A stretch of DNA of 64,000 nt from Clostridium sp. LS (lineage in GTDB: Bacteria > Bacillota > Clostridia > Clostridiales > Clostridiaceae), in the NCBI RefSeq assembly GCF_002760435.1, contig NZ_AUUU01000121.1, forward strand, positions 62,001 to 126,000. Direction: 5' to 3'. The number at the start of each line of letters is the position of its first letter. Positions within the stretch are counted from its first letter, which is position 1. Made by a program: the position numbers and the translations under genes. The notes below the pieces were generated by a model. That model made no database searches. It saw nothing but the letters and a program-made list of their open reading frames with translations, and was not told where the DNA came from. Shown here piece after piece: positions 51,295 through 59,670 of this stretch.

Positions 51295-53361
51295 TTGGAA
51301 TTTGGTAATAGAAAGCTAAATATTAAAAATAATTTGGATGTGATAGTGGCATTTGGTGTTATAACTATAGTACTTATGATAATAATACCATTACCAAAGC
51401 AAGCACTTGATCTGCTTTTGGCATTAAATATAACAATTTCAATAATTATAATTTTAATAACTATGTTTACAACAAATGTGTTGCAACTTTCAGTATTCCC
51501 AACATTGTTGTTAGTTACGACTTTATTTAGATTAGCACTTAACATATCTTCTACAAGATTAATACTTACAGAAGCGGATGCAGGAACGATTATATCTGCA
51601 TTTGGTAATTTTGTAATACGTGGAAATTATGTTGTTGGTATCATAATATTTTTAATTATAATAGTAATTCAATTTATGGTTATTACTAATGGTGCTGGAA
51701 GAGTTGCTGAAGTATCAGCAAGATTTACTCTTGATGCCATGCCAGGTAAACAAATGAGTATTGATGCAGACTTAAATTCTGGAATGATTGATGAAGCTAT
51801 TGCTAAAAAAAGAAGACAAGATCTTCAATCTGAAGCAGATTTTTATGGAGCAATGGATGGTGCATCAAAATTTGTTAAAGGTGATGCAATAGCAGCAATA
51901 ATAATAACAATTATTAATATAATAGGTGGTATTATTATTGGAGTACTGCAAAAAAATATGACTGCAGCAAATGCAGCACAAACATATGTTATCTTAACTG
52001 TGGGGGATGGACTTGTAAGTCAGGTGCCAGCGTTACTTATATCTACAGCTTCTGGTATTTTAGTTACACGTTCTGGAAGTACAGATAACCTTGGTGACAC
52101 TTTATCTACTCAGTTAACGGCTTTTCCTATAGCTACAGGAATTGCTAGTGCATTAATGTTGTTTTTGGGAATTGTACCCAATATGCCTAAAATCCCATTT
52201 TTTACAGCATCAATAGCAATGGGAATATTAACATATTTGCTATATCAAGATCAGAATGTTAAGCAGGCAAAAGAATATGTATCAGAAGAAGAAGAAATCA
52301 TACAGGCAGAACGAAAAGAGCCTGAAAATGTTATGAATTTAATTTCTGTTGAACCAATGGAAGTTGAAATAGGTTATGGTCTTATACCTCTTGCAGATGA
52401 AACATCAGGTGGGGACTTACTTCAAAGAATTGCATCTGTTAGAAGGCAATGTGCTATAGAAATGGGGATTGTGGTACAACCTATAAGAATTAGGGATAAT
52501 CTTCAATTAAAAACTAATGAATATGTAATTAAAATTAGAGGAACAATGATTGTATCTTCTGAATTAATGCCAAGTATGTTACTTTGCATGGACCCAACAG
52601 GAGAAAATTCTGATATACCAGGAATAAAAACAATTGAGCCAACATTTGGTCTTCCAGCAGTCTGGATAAATAAAGATCAAAGAGAAGAGGCGGAAATAAA
52701 AGGATTAACAGTAGTTGATCCAACAACAGTTATGGTAACCCACCTAACTGAAACAATAAAGAGTCATTCATATGAATTGCTTGGAAGACAAGAAGTTAAG
52801 CTTATTGTTGATAATGCTAAAGAAAAATATAGCGCAGTTGTTGAAGAGTTAATCCCAGATTTATTAACTATAGGAGAACTGCAAAAAGTATTGCAAAATT
52901 TACTTAGGGAAAAGGTTCCTATCAAAGATATAGTTACTATTATGGAATCATTAGCAGATAATGCAAAAAATACTAGAGACTTAGAATTATTAACTGAATA
53001 TGTTAGGTTTTCATTAGCAAGAACTATTTGTAATCAGGTGGTAGATGAAAATAAAACAATTATAGTGGTAACATTAGACCCTGAAATAGAAGAGATAATA
53101 GCAAATAACACTCAAAAATCTGTTCAAGGCTCTTTCCCTACAGTTAATCCAGATACAACTACAAAAATACTTACTGGCATTAAGAATACTGTAGAATCCG
53201 TTTATTTCTATAATAATCAGCCAATTATATTAGTTTCTCCAAACATAAGACCTGTATTTAGAAAATTAATTGAAATGGTATTTCCTCATATTATGGTAAT
53301 TTCACTAAATGAAGTTCCAAATGATGTTCAAATTAATAGTGAAGGAGTCGTAAGAATATAG
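51295..53361 (+). CDS. flhA: Flagellar export gate protein FlhA
   Basis: 688 residues. Up to eight TM helices at residues 15-315, with LLVTTLFRLALNISSTRLIL, GRVAEVSARFTLDAMPGKQM and FVKGDAIAAI, then the large cytoplasmic ring domain (LSDEVPND-like end). It forms the nonameric export platform. TTG 51295 is the start, 8 bases after GGGAGG. The stop is immediately followed by flhF. Confidence 0.96.
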   Translation: MEFGNRKLNIKNNLDVIVAFGVITIVLMIIIPLPKQALDLLLALNITISIIIILITMFTTNVLQLSVFPTLLLVTTLFRLALNISSTRLILTEADAGTIISAFGNFVIRGNYVVGIIIFLIIIVIQFMVITNGAGRVAEVSARFTLDAMPGKQMSIDADLNSGMIDEAIAKKRRQDLQSEADFYGAMDGASKFVKGDAIAAIIITIINIIGGIIIGVLQKNMTAANAAQTYVILTVGDGLVSQVPALLISTASGILVTRSGSTDNLGDTLSTQLTAFPIATGIASALMLFLGIVPNMPKIPFFTASIAMGILTYLLYQDQNVKQAKEYVSEEEEIIQAERKEPENVMNLISVEPMEVEIGYGLIPLADETSGGDLLQRIASVRRQCAIEMGIVVQPIRIRDNLQLKTNEYVIKIRGTMIVSSELMPSMLLCMDPTGENSDIPGIKTIEPTFGLPAVWINKDQREEAEIKGLTVVDPTTVMVTHLTETIKSHSYELLGRQEVKLIVDNAKEKYSAVVEELIPDLLTIGELQKVLQNLLREKVPIKDIVTIMESLADNAKNTRDLELLTEYVRFSLARTICNQVVDENKTIIVVTLDPEIEEIIANNTQKSVQGSFPTVNPDTTTKILTGIKNTVESVYFYNNQPIILVSPNIRPVFRKLIEMVFPHIMVISLNEVPNDVQINSEGVVRI

Positions 53362-54684
53362 ATGGTTATAAAAAAATATCTTGTGAAAAACATGAATGAA
53401 GGTTTGACTCGTATTAAGTATGAACTGGGAAAGGATGCTGTTATAATAAGTCAAAGAAAAGTTAGAAAGCCAGGGCTTAGGGGCTTCTTCTCAAAAAAAG
53501 TAATTGAGGTTACAGCAGCAGTAGAAAATTCTTCAGATACAGATAAAAGCAAAGAAAATTTTAATCAAGTTCAAAGGAACAATTATGAAAGAGATGAAGA
53601 TTTTCAAAACTCTTTAGAGAGCATTAAAAAATTGATGCAAGATGAGGTTTTAGTTACTCAAGAAGCTGAAAAAAAATCTGATACTTTAAGAGATAAAATT
53701 TTAGAACATAATGCTAATGTTGAAAAGGAAACTTCAAAAAATGATGAAGAAAAAGAGAAGCTTGTGCTAAATCAGCAGGAAAAGAATTTAGCAGCAGCTC
53801 AAGAGATTAATAAGGAAAAGGTTGTTAATTCAGAGGATTCAAATATAGAAGCTATACATAAAGAAATGAGTGAATTGAAAAATTTATTAAATAAGGTAAT
53901 AAAAAATTCATCAAATGAGGATAGCTCTAATAATACTCTAAAGGAAAAATTAAAAGAATTGGATATTGATGAAGAGCTTCAAGATGAGATTGTGCAATCA
54001 CTAGATTCAAACTCTAAGGAAGATTTTGATGAAACAGAAGCCTTAAGAGATATTTTTGAAAGAGACATATTAGTATCAAGAGGAAACATAAAAGGACGTG
54101 TAGTATTAGTGGGGCCAACTGGAGTTGGAAAAACAACTACAATTGCAAAACTTGCTGGAAGGCTAGCTCTTATTGAAAAAAAGAAAGTTGGATTAATAAC
54201 GGTAGATACATATAGAATTGGAGCTATAGAACAGCTTAGAACCTATGCTGAGATAATGAATATACCTTTTAAGGTTGTGATTACGATGAAGGAAATGGAA
54301 GATGCAATTGAGAATATGAAGGATTGTGATGTTATCCTTATAGATACTACAGGAAGAAGCAGCAAAAACGCTATGCAGATTTCTGAACTCAGAGCTTTTG
54401 TTCAAAAAGCAAATCCTAACTATGTAAATATGGTAATAAGTGCTACTACAAAAAATAGTGATATAAAAAGTATATTAAAAGGTTATTCGGAGCTTGAATA
54501 TGACAATGTAATAGTAACAAAGCTTGATGAAACTACAGTTTATGGAGCTTTGTATAATATAGGCAGAATTGCTAATAAACCAATTAGTTTCATAACAACA
54601 GGACAAAATGTACCAGATGATATAATGGTACCTACAAAAGAAGAACTAGCCAGTTTCATCTTAGGGGAGGAGATTCTATGCTAG
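53362..54684 (+). CDS. flhF: SRP-family GTPase FlhF
   Basis: 440 residues. A basic N-terminal B domain (YLVKNMNEGLTRIKYELGKD, VRKPGLRGFFSKK), a long Glu/Asp/Lys-rich linker, then the NG domains: VVLVGPTGVGKTTTIAKLAG as G1 near residue 250, LITVDTYRIGAIEQLRTYAE, DVILIDTTGRSSKNA and TKLDE. It positions flagella. ATG 53362 immediately follows the flhA stop. It overlaps flhG by 7 bases. Confidence 0.95.
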   Translation: MVIKKYLVKNMNEGLTRIKYELGKDAVIISQRKVRKPGLRGFFSKKVIEVTAAVENSSDTDKSKENFNQVQRNNYERDEDFQNSLESIKKLMQDEVLVTQEAEKKSDTLRDKILEHNANVEKETSKNDEEKEKLVLNQQEKNLAAAQEINKEKVVNSEDSNIEAIHKEMSELKNLLNKVIKNSSNEDSSNNTLKEKLKELDIDEELQDEIVQSLDSNSKEDFDETEALRDIFERDILVSRGNIKGRVVLVGPTGVGKTTTIAKLAGRLALIEKKKVGLITVDTYRIGAIEQLRTYAEIMNIPFKVVITMKEMEDAIENMKDCDVILIDTTGRSSKNAMQISELRAFVQKANPNYVNMVISATTKNSDIKSILKGYSELEYDNVIVTKLDETTVYGALYNIGRIANKPISFITTGQNVPDDIMVPTKEELASFILGEEILC

Positions 54685-55538
54685 ACCAAGCAGAATCATT
54701 ACGAAAGTTAATTAATAGTGGAGATCAGGAAAACAAAAAGACAAATACTAAAATGATTACTGTAACCTCTGGAAAAGGTGGAGTTGGTAAAAGTAATTTT
54801 GTTGTAAACCTAGCTATAACTCTTCAAAGTAAAGGAAATAAAGTATTGATTTTTGATGCAGACTTAGGCATGGGAAATGATGATGTTTTAATGGGTTTAT
54901 ATCCCAAACACAATATATTTGATATTGTGTTTACCGGGTTGGAAATAAAGGATATAATTATAGAAGGAACCAATGGTGTGCATTTAATTCCGGCAGGATC
55001 AGCATTAAGTAAAACTCAAGAATTAAGTGAGGAAGAAAGAGAAGTATTTTTAAAGAAACTTGAAACATTGGATGAATATGATTATATTTTAATGGATACA
55101 GGTGCAGGTGTTAATAGAGATGTTTTATCTTTTATAGCAGCATCTGAAGAATTAATAGTTGTAACTACTCCAGAGCCAACTTCTCTTACAGATGGTTATA
55201 GTTTAATTAAAGCTACAGATCATTACAAATTAAAAAATAAAGCAAAAATAATTGTTAATAAGGCTTTTACTAAAGAAGAAGGTGAAGAAACGTACAACAA
55301 ATTTAACCGTGCTGTCAGCAAATTTTTGAAAATTAATGTTGAGTATTTAGGATGTATATTAGAGGACAGAAAGCTAGTGCAAAGTGTAAGGCAGCAAAAA
55401 CCATTTGTTGTTTTGTATCCAAATTGTGATGCATCAAAAGATATAGATAATATAGCAATGAAACTTATGGGACAAGAAGTAAGTACATCAAATGGAGCAA
55501 AAGGATTGTTTAAGAAATTATTTAATATTTTTTCATAG
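54678..55538 (+). CDS. flhG: MinD-like ATPase FlhG (FleN/YlxH)
   Basis: 286 residues. Deviant Walker A in TSGKGGVGKSNFVVNLAI near residue 27, DADLGMGNDDVLMG, LMDTGAGVNRDVL and TTPEPTSLTDGYSLIKA. It controls flagellar number with FlhF. GGGGAGGAG lies upstream; it is coupled to flhF. Confidence 0.94.
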   Translation: MLDQAESLRKLINSGDQENKKTNTKMITVTSGKGGVGKSNFVVNLAITLQSKGNKVLIFDADLGMGNDDVLMGLYPKHNIFDIVFTGLEIKDIIIEGTNGVHLIPAGSALSKTQELSEEEREVFLKKLETLDEYDYILMDTGAGVNRDVLSFIAASEELIVVTTPEPTSLTDGYSLIKATDHYKLKNKAKIIVNKAFTKEEGEETYNKFNRAVSKFLKINVEYLGCILEDRKLVQSVRQQKPFVVLYPNCDASKDIDNIAMKLMGQEVSTSNGAKGLFKKLFNIFS

Positions 55539-55549
55539 GAGGATTTCAA

Positions 55550-56191
55550 GTGGATAATTTTAACTTAAAGGTTAATGATAGAGTAGAAGTTGTAGTAGAA
55601 GAAAAAGCATATAAAGCATTGATAATGGATATACAAGATGAATTTATAAGAATAAATTTGCCAGTTAACGATGGTGATTATCTAATGTTACATTCAAGAG
55701 AAAAAATTGAAATAAATTCCTATTTAGATGCAAATAGATGTTATAGTTTTTCCTGTAAAGTAATATCTAGAGGAAAAGAAGGCAGTATAATATATTACAA
55801 ATTATCTAAGCCTTATGATATTAAAAAAATACAAAGGAGAAACTTCTTTAGAGTTAATATCGTTAATCCACTAGAGTATAAAATAGTTACTAATATTGAT
55901 GAAGAAGATTTCGCCGGAGTACCTTATGAAGAAGGTCTAATGGTGGACTTAAGCGGTGGAGGCTTAAAGCTTAAAGCAAAAGAAACAATTACTAGAAATG
56001 ATTTGCTTTTAGTTAACTTGAAATTAGGTAAAGTGCATTTTGAAATAAAGTGCGACATTGTGAGAATTGAAGATACCATAGATAAAGAGAAGTTATTTGG
56101 TTTACGATTTATTGACATAACTCCAGCTCAAAGTGAAAAAATAATTCAAGAACTTTTTGAGATAATGAGGAAACAAAGAGCTAATTCATAG
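55550..56191 (+). CDS. PilZ-domain c-di-GMP effector (YcgR/flagellar brake type)
   Basis: 213 residues. An N-terminal YcgR-like domain (LKVNDRVEVVVEEKAYKALI) is followed by a PilZ domain with IQRRNFFRVNI (the RxxxR arginines) near residue 95 and MVDLSGGGLKLKA (the D-x-S-x-x-G part) near residue 130. Both c-di-GMP binding motifs are intact. It probably slows or reorients the motor at high c-di-GMP, matching the riboswitch on the same operon. GTG 55550 follows AGGAGG. Confidence 0.9.
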   Translation: MDNFNLKVNDRVEVVVEEKAYKALIMDIQDEFIRINLPVNDGDYLMLHSREKIEINSYLDANRCYSFSCKVISRGKEGSIIYYKLSKPYDIKKIQRRNFFRVNIVNPLEYKIVTNIDEEDFAGVPYEEGLMVDLSGGGLKLKAKETITRNDLLLVNLKLGKVHFEIKCDIVRIEDTIDKEKLFGLRFIDITPAQSEKIIQELFEIMRKQRANS

Positions 56192-56259
56192 TGCACAAAG
56201 GAAAAGAATTAATTATTTAAATTGTAAATATTAGATCAATGAGATTTGGAGGGGTAATA

Positions 56260-56994
56260 ATGGGTATGCAAGCTGCAAAAAGTTTGGATGGAAAAGAACA
56301 AATAATACAAGAATATATTCCCCTGGTTAAGTATATTGCCTCTAGGGTTATGTTTGGAAAAAACAAATATATGGAATACGAGGACTTAGTAAGCTACGGA
56401 ATGATTGGACTCATGGATGCATTAAATAAGTTTGATCATACGAAGGGAATGAAATTTTCATCTTATGCATCAATAAGGATTAAGGGTGCAATGATAGATG
56501 AATTAAGAAAAAATAGACCAATATCAAAAGGTGCAATGGATAAATTAAATAGGTACAATAAAGCTATTGATACGCTGCAGATTAAATTATTAAGGGAGCC
56601 AACAAGTGATGAGATAGCAAAGTACTTAGAGATTTCATTAAATGAAGTTGCGGAAATTGAGAATTATATAAATTATATTTCAATGGTATCTTTAGAAAAT
56701 GTTATTTTTTCAGATGATGAAGATGTAAATCTTATTGGAATTATAGAAGATAAGAATAGTCCAAGCCCTGATACATATTTGCAAGATAAAGAACAACTAG
56801 AAATTTTAACAAAAGCTATAGAATTGCTTAAGGAAAAAGATAGAACTATATTAAATCTTTATTATTATGAAGGCTTAACATTGAAAGAAATAGGAACTGT
56901 CTTAAGTGTATCTGAATCTAGAGTGTGTCAATTGCACAGTAGGGCAATTACAAGTTTAAGAGAGTGTATGAAGAAATTACATTACATAGACTAA
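56260..56994 (+). CDS. fliA: Sigma-28/FliA-family flagellar sigma factor
   Basis: 244 residues. Region 2 (YIPLVKYIASRVM, YEDLVSYGMIGLMDALNKFD, KFSSYASIRIKGAMIDELRK), region 3 (LREPTSDEIAKYLEISLNEV) and region 4 (LTLKEIGTVLSVSESRVCQL, HSRAITSLR) match FliA/SigD. It would transcribe late genes such as flagellin. ATG 56260 follows GGAGGGG; ATG 56239 lies before that site. Confidence 0.94.
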   Translation: MGMQAAKSLDGKEQIIQEYIPLVKYIASRVMFGKNKYMEYEDLVSYGMIGLMDALNKFDHTKGMKFSSYASIRIKGAMIDELRKNRPISKGAMDKLNRYNKAIDTLQIKLLREPTSDEIAKYLEISLNEVAEIENYINYISMVSLENVIFSDDEDVNLIGIIEDKNSPSPDTYLQDKEQLEILTKAIELLKEKDRTILNLYYYEGLTLKEIGTVLSVSESRVCQLHSRAITSLRECMKKLHYID

Positions 56995-57118
56995 GATTAA
57001 TACATAAATTATTGTTTAATATTTTAAGAAGATATGTAGTTATAGGTCATAAAATTTAATAACTTCAGGTATTTCTAAACTTGTAATTTAAAATTGTGCA
57101 TAGAAATTGAGGTGTTTT

Positions 57119-57691
57119 ATGCCGTTAATATTATTAATAATAGGCTTAGTTTTGATAATTTATAGTTATCGAGCTATTAAAAGAGAAGATAAATTAAATA
57201 AAGAAAATGATAGTTTAAGCATATCATTTAGAGGTGTTTTAGAAGACAGCAAAGAAGAGTTAAACGATTATAAAATTGAAATTGGAAAGCTAAGAAGGGA
57301 TATGGCTGAAAGCTTAACTGAACTTCAAGAAGAGATTTTAGATATAAAAAATAATTTAAATGTGCTTAAGAATGGTAAGGAAATATACGATAATAAAGAG
57401 AATTTAGAAATAATTAATTCTCTAAGTGAAGATGAACTTCATACTAAATCGAATAATGAAACTAAGAGTGTAGATTATCTTATAGATGATATGGACGAAA
57501 AATACTCAGTTAGCATACCAGTAGAAGATCAAGAGGTTCATGAGAATAATGTTTCTGAAAACATAGATAGCAATAAGACTCATAGTATAAAAAAACTTTT
57601 AAAAGAAGGTTTAACAGAAGAAGAAATATGTCATGAATTATCTGTAAGCAAGGGGGAAGTACTATTAGTAAAAGGTTTATTCAAAAAATAA
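57119..57691 (+). CDS. SwrB-like membrane protein (DUF6115-type)
   Basis: 190 residues. A single N-terminal TM (LILLIIGLVLIIYSYRAIKR), a charged coiled coil (residues 25-100) and a C-terminal helix-turn-helix-like segment (KKLLKEGLTEEEICHELSVS). In Bacillus subtilis SwrB has this layout and follows sigD, where it stimulates the export gate. Here it follows fliA. The identity is suggested by layout and position more than by sequence. ATG 57119 is close to GAGGTG. Confidence 0.6.
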   Translation: MPLILLIIGLVLIIYSYRAIKREDKLNKENDSLSISFRGVLEDSKEELNDYKIEIGKLRRDMAESLTELQEEILDIKNNLNVLKNGKEIYDNKENLEIINSLSEDELHTKSNNETKSVDYLIDDMDEKYSVSIPVEDQEVHENNVSENIDSNKTHSIKKLLKEGLTEEEICHELSVSKGEVLLVKGLFKK

Positions 57692-57885
57692 AAAATATTT
57701 TCGTATTTCTCACTGATAAAAAAATATTACTCGGGATTGGAATAGGTTTAGTATTAGGGGTTATATTTATGTTCGGATATAAATATACTGCAAGCCTTTC
57801 AGATAGTCAAATTGAAGAAAAAGCTAGGGGATTAGGGATGATTTATGAAAATGAACGTAAATCAATTTTAAAAGGAGAGGGTTAA
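57664..57885 (+). CDS. Small single-TM protein overlapping the swrB-like gene
   Basis: A 73-codon frame ends at TAA 57883. It contains the TM segment ILLGIGIGLVLGVIFMFGY and the amphipathic tail SDSQIEEKARGLGMIYENER. No ATG, GTG or TTG precedes the TM segment in frame; ATT 57664, 7 bases after AGGGGG, is the best start. It overlaps the upstream gene by 28 bases. The tail resembles small clostridial membrane proteins of unknown role. Confidence 0.5.
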   Translation: MSKRFIQKIKNIFVFLTDKKILLGIGIGLVLGVIFMFGYKYTASLSDSQIEEKARGLGMIYENERKSILKGEG

Positions 57886-57886
57886 G

Positions 57887-58660
57887 TTGATAAGAGGATT
57901 TTATACTTCTGTCTCAGGGTTAATTGCACTTCAAAACGAGCAAGAAGTAGCTACAAATAATATAGCAAATGTAAATAATACTGGTTATAAAAAACGTGAA
58001 CTTACTAAAAGCAGCTTTGAAGATGTCATGGTATCTAATAGACAGAAATTAGTAGGGGACAAATATGTTAAGAATAACATTGGAAATTTGAATTTTGGTG
58101 TAAAAGTTAATGATGTAGAAACTGTTTTTACTCAAGGAACTTTCAAGGCAACTGATAGTATGACAGATTTCGCCATTGATGGAAGAGGTTTTTTCGTAGC
58201 ACGTAATGCTAATAATCAGGAAGTATATACAAGAGATGGTAATTTTAAAGTTAATCAACAAGGGTATTTAATTACAAATGATGGGTGTGAAGTACTAGGA
58301 GTTAATAACGCAACTGGTGCAAGAGAGCCTATATATGTGGGAGATTCAAAGTTTTCTATAGATGCAGAAAATAATATTAATATTGATGGAGTGGGTACTA
58401 CAGATAGGTTATTAACAGCTGATTTCAATGATTATAATGCATTAGAGCCACTTGGAGATAATTATATAACGCAACAAAATCCAATTTATAATGCAAATGT
58501 TAGTGTAAGACAAAACTTTCTTGAAGGTTCGAATGTTGATCCATCATCAGAATTAATAAAACTTATGGAAATTAAAAGACAATTTGAAACAAACCAAAAA
58601 TTTGTTAAAATGCAAGACGAAACAGTGCAAAAAGCATCATCTGAATTAGGGCGTGTGTAG
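57887..58660 (+). CDS. flgF: Flagellar rod protein, FlgF/FlhO type
   Basis: 257 residues. GFYTSVSGLIALQNEQEVAT, NNIANVNNTGYKKRE, FAIDGRGFFVARNANNQEVY and C-terminal LEGSNVDPSSELIKLMEIKR, then QFETNQK. TTG 57887 is the start, behind AGGAGAGGG. Distal rod. Exact choice between FlgF and FlgG by length is uncertain, since both neighbours have similar length. Confidence 0.85.
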   Translation: MIRGFYTSVSGLIALQNEQEVATNNIANVNNTGYKKRELTKSSFEDVMVSNRQKLVGDKYVKNNIGNLNFGVKVNDVETVFTQGTFKATDSMTDFAIDGRGFFVARNANNQEVYTRDGNFKVNQQGYLITNDGCEVLGVNNATGAREPIYVGDSKFSIDAENNINIDGVGTTDRLLTADFNDYNALEPLGDNYITQQNPIYNANVSVRQNFLEGSNVDPSSELIKLMEIKRQFETNQKFVKMQDETVQKASSELGRV

Positions 58661-58685
58661 CTAAGGTATAGAGGAGGAAATTGTT

Positions 58686-59453
58686 ATGTTTAATATTTTT
58701 GCTATTGGAAAGAGTGGTATGAGTGCATATCAGGAAAAACTTGATTATTTGTCAAATGATTTAGTTAACAGTTCCACAACAGGATATAAAAGTACAGATA
58801 TAGGGTTTAAAGATTTATTAACTGAATCACTAAACAGAAGAGGTACACCACTGGTAGATAAAACTGCAATAAGTGGTACTGGAGTTAAACTTGGTGTAAA
58901 CTATGCAATAAATAAACAAGGTAATCTTTTAACAACCGGTTTAAAAACTGACTTAGCTATAGATGGAAAGGGATATTTTGCCCTTACGAAATCAGATGGA
59001 AATGTTGTATATACTAGAGACGGTAATTTCAAAGTTGACTCAAATGGAACCTTAGTGGATACTAATGGGGCAAAGGTATATGTTGAATATGCGGATGGCT
59101 TTTCAGAAGGGAATCCTGCCTTAGATAGTAATAAAATATCTATAGACAAGGATGGCGGAATAACAACTCAAGTTGATGGGCAAGAAGTTAAAGTTGGTAC
59201 TATTCCAATCTTCAATGCAGTAGGTGATAAAAGTTTTATTCCTATTGGAAACAGTTATTTTACGCCAAGTTCTGATGCACAAGTAACATTAAGTAATGAT
59301 TTTAACATAATACAAGGAGCATTAGAGGGATCAAATGTAGATTCGGCAGAAGTATTTTCAGATGTTATCCTAACTCAAAGAGCCTTCCAGCTTAGTTCGA
59401 AAGCAATAACTACAGCTGACGATCTTTGGGGCATGATAAATAATATGAGATAA
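58686..59453 (+). CDS. flgG: Flagellar rod protein, FlgG/FlhP type
   Basis: 255 residues. IGKSGMSAYQEKLDYLSNDL, VNSSTTGYKSTD, LAIDGKGYFALTKSDGNVVY and EGSNVDSAEVFSDVILTQRA. The N-terminus keeps the rod motif in a divergent form. With the preceding gene it matches the flhO-flhP pair of Bacillus. It is the last gene before the strong hairpin. Confidence 0.85.
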   Translation: MFNIFAIGKSGMSAYQEKLDYLSNDLVNSSTTGYKSTDIGFKDLLTESLNRRGTPLVDKTAISGTGVKLGVNYAINKQGNLLTTGLKTDLAIDGKGYFALTKSDGNVVYTRDGNFKVDSNGTLVDTNGAKVYVEYADGFSEGNPALDSNKISIDKDGGITTQVDGQEVKVGTIPIFNAVGDKSFIPIGNSYFTPSSDAQVTLSNDFNIIQGALEGSNVDSAEVFSDVILTQRAFQLSSKAITTADDLWGMINNMR

Positions 59454-59480
59454 TTTAATAGAACAAAAGTTGTGCCCAAA

Positions 59481-59542
59481 ATGCTAGTTAAAAAGTGAGA
59501 GTCCAAATGTAAAATTTGGACTCTCACTTTTTTAACTAGCAT
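59481..59542. terminator. Strong hairpin terminator/repeat after flgG
   Basis: The left arm (59481-59508, 28 bases) pairs with the right arm (59514-59542) around a GTAAA loop, with only one extra T in a TTTTTT run. The T run sits inside the right arm, so it can terminate in both directions. 18 bases recur at 36026-36043. Confidence 0.85.
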
Positions 59543-59593
59543 AATTAGAACAAGCAATTATGAATTAGCATGCTTTGTAAATAGAATTAAGTC

Positions 59594-59622
59594 TTTACAT
59601 TAAATAAGATTATAAGTAAAAT
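59594..59622 (+). promoter_or_regulatory. Sigma-A promoter of ppaC
   Basis: TTTACA (59594-59599) and TAAAAT (59617-59622) are separated by 17 bases, about 50 bases before the start codon and after the terminator. Confidence 0.6.
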
Positions 59623-59670
59623 GAATATGTATGAATAATGTAAAAAGAAAGATTTGTAGGAGGAATTATT

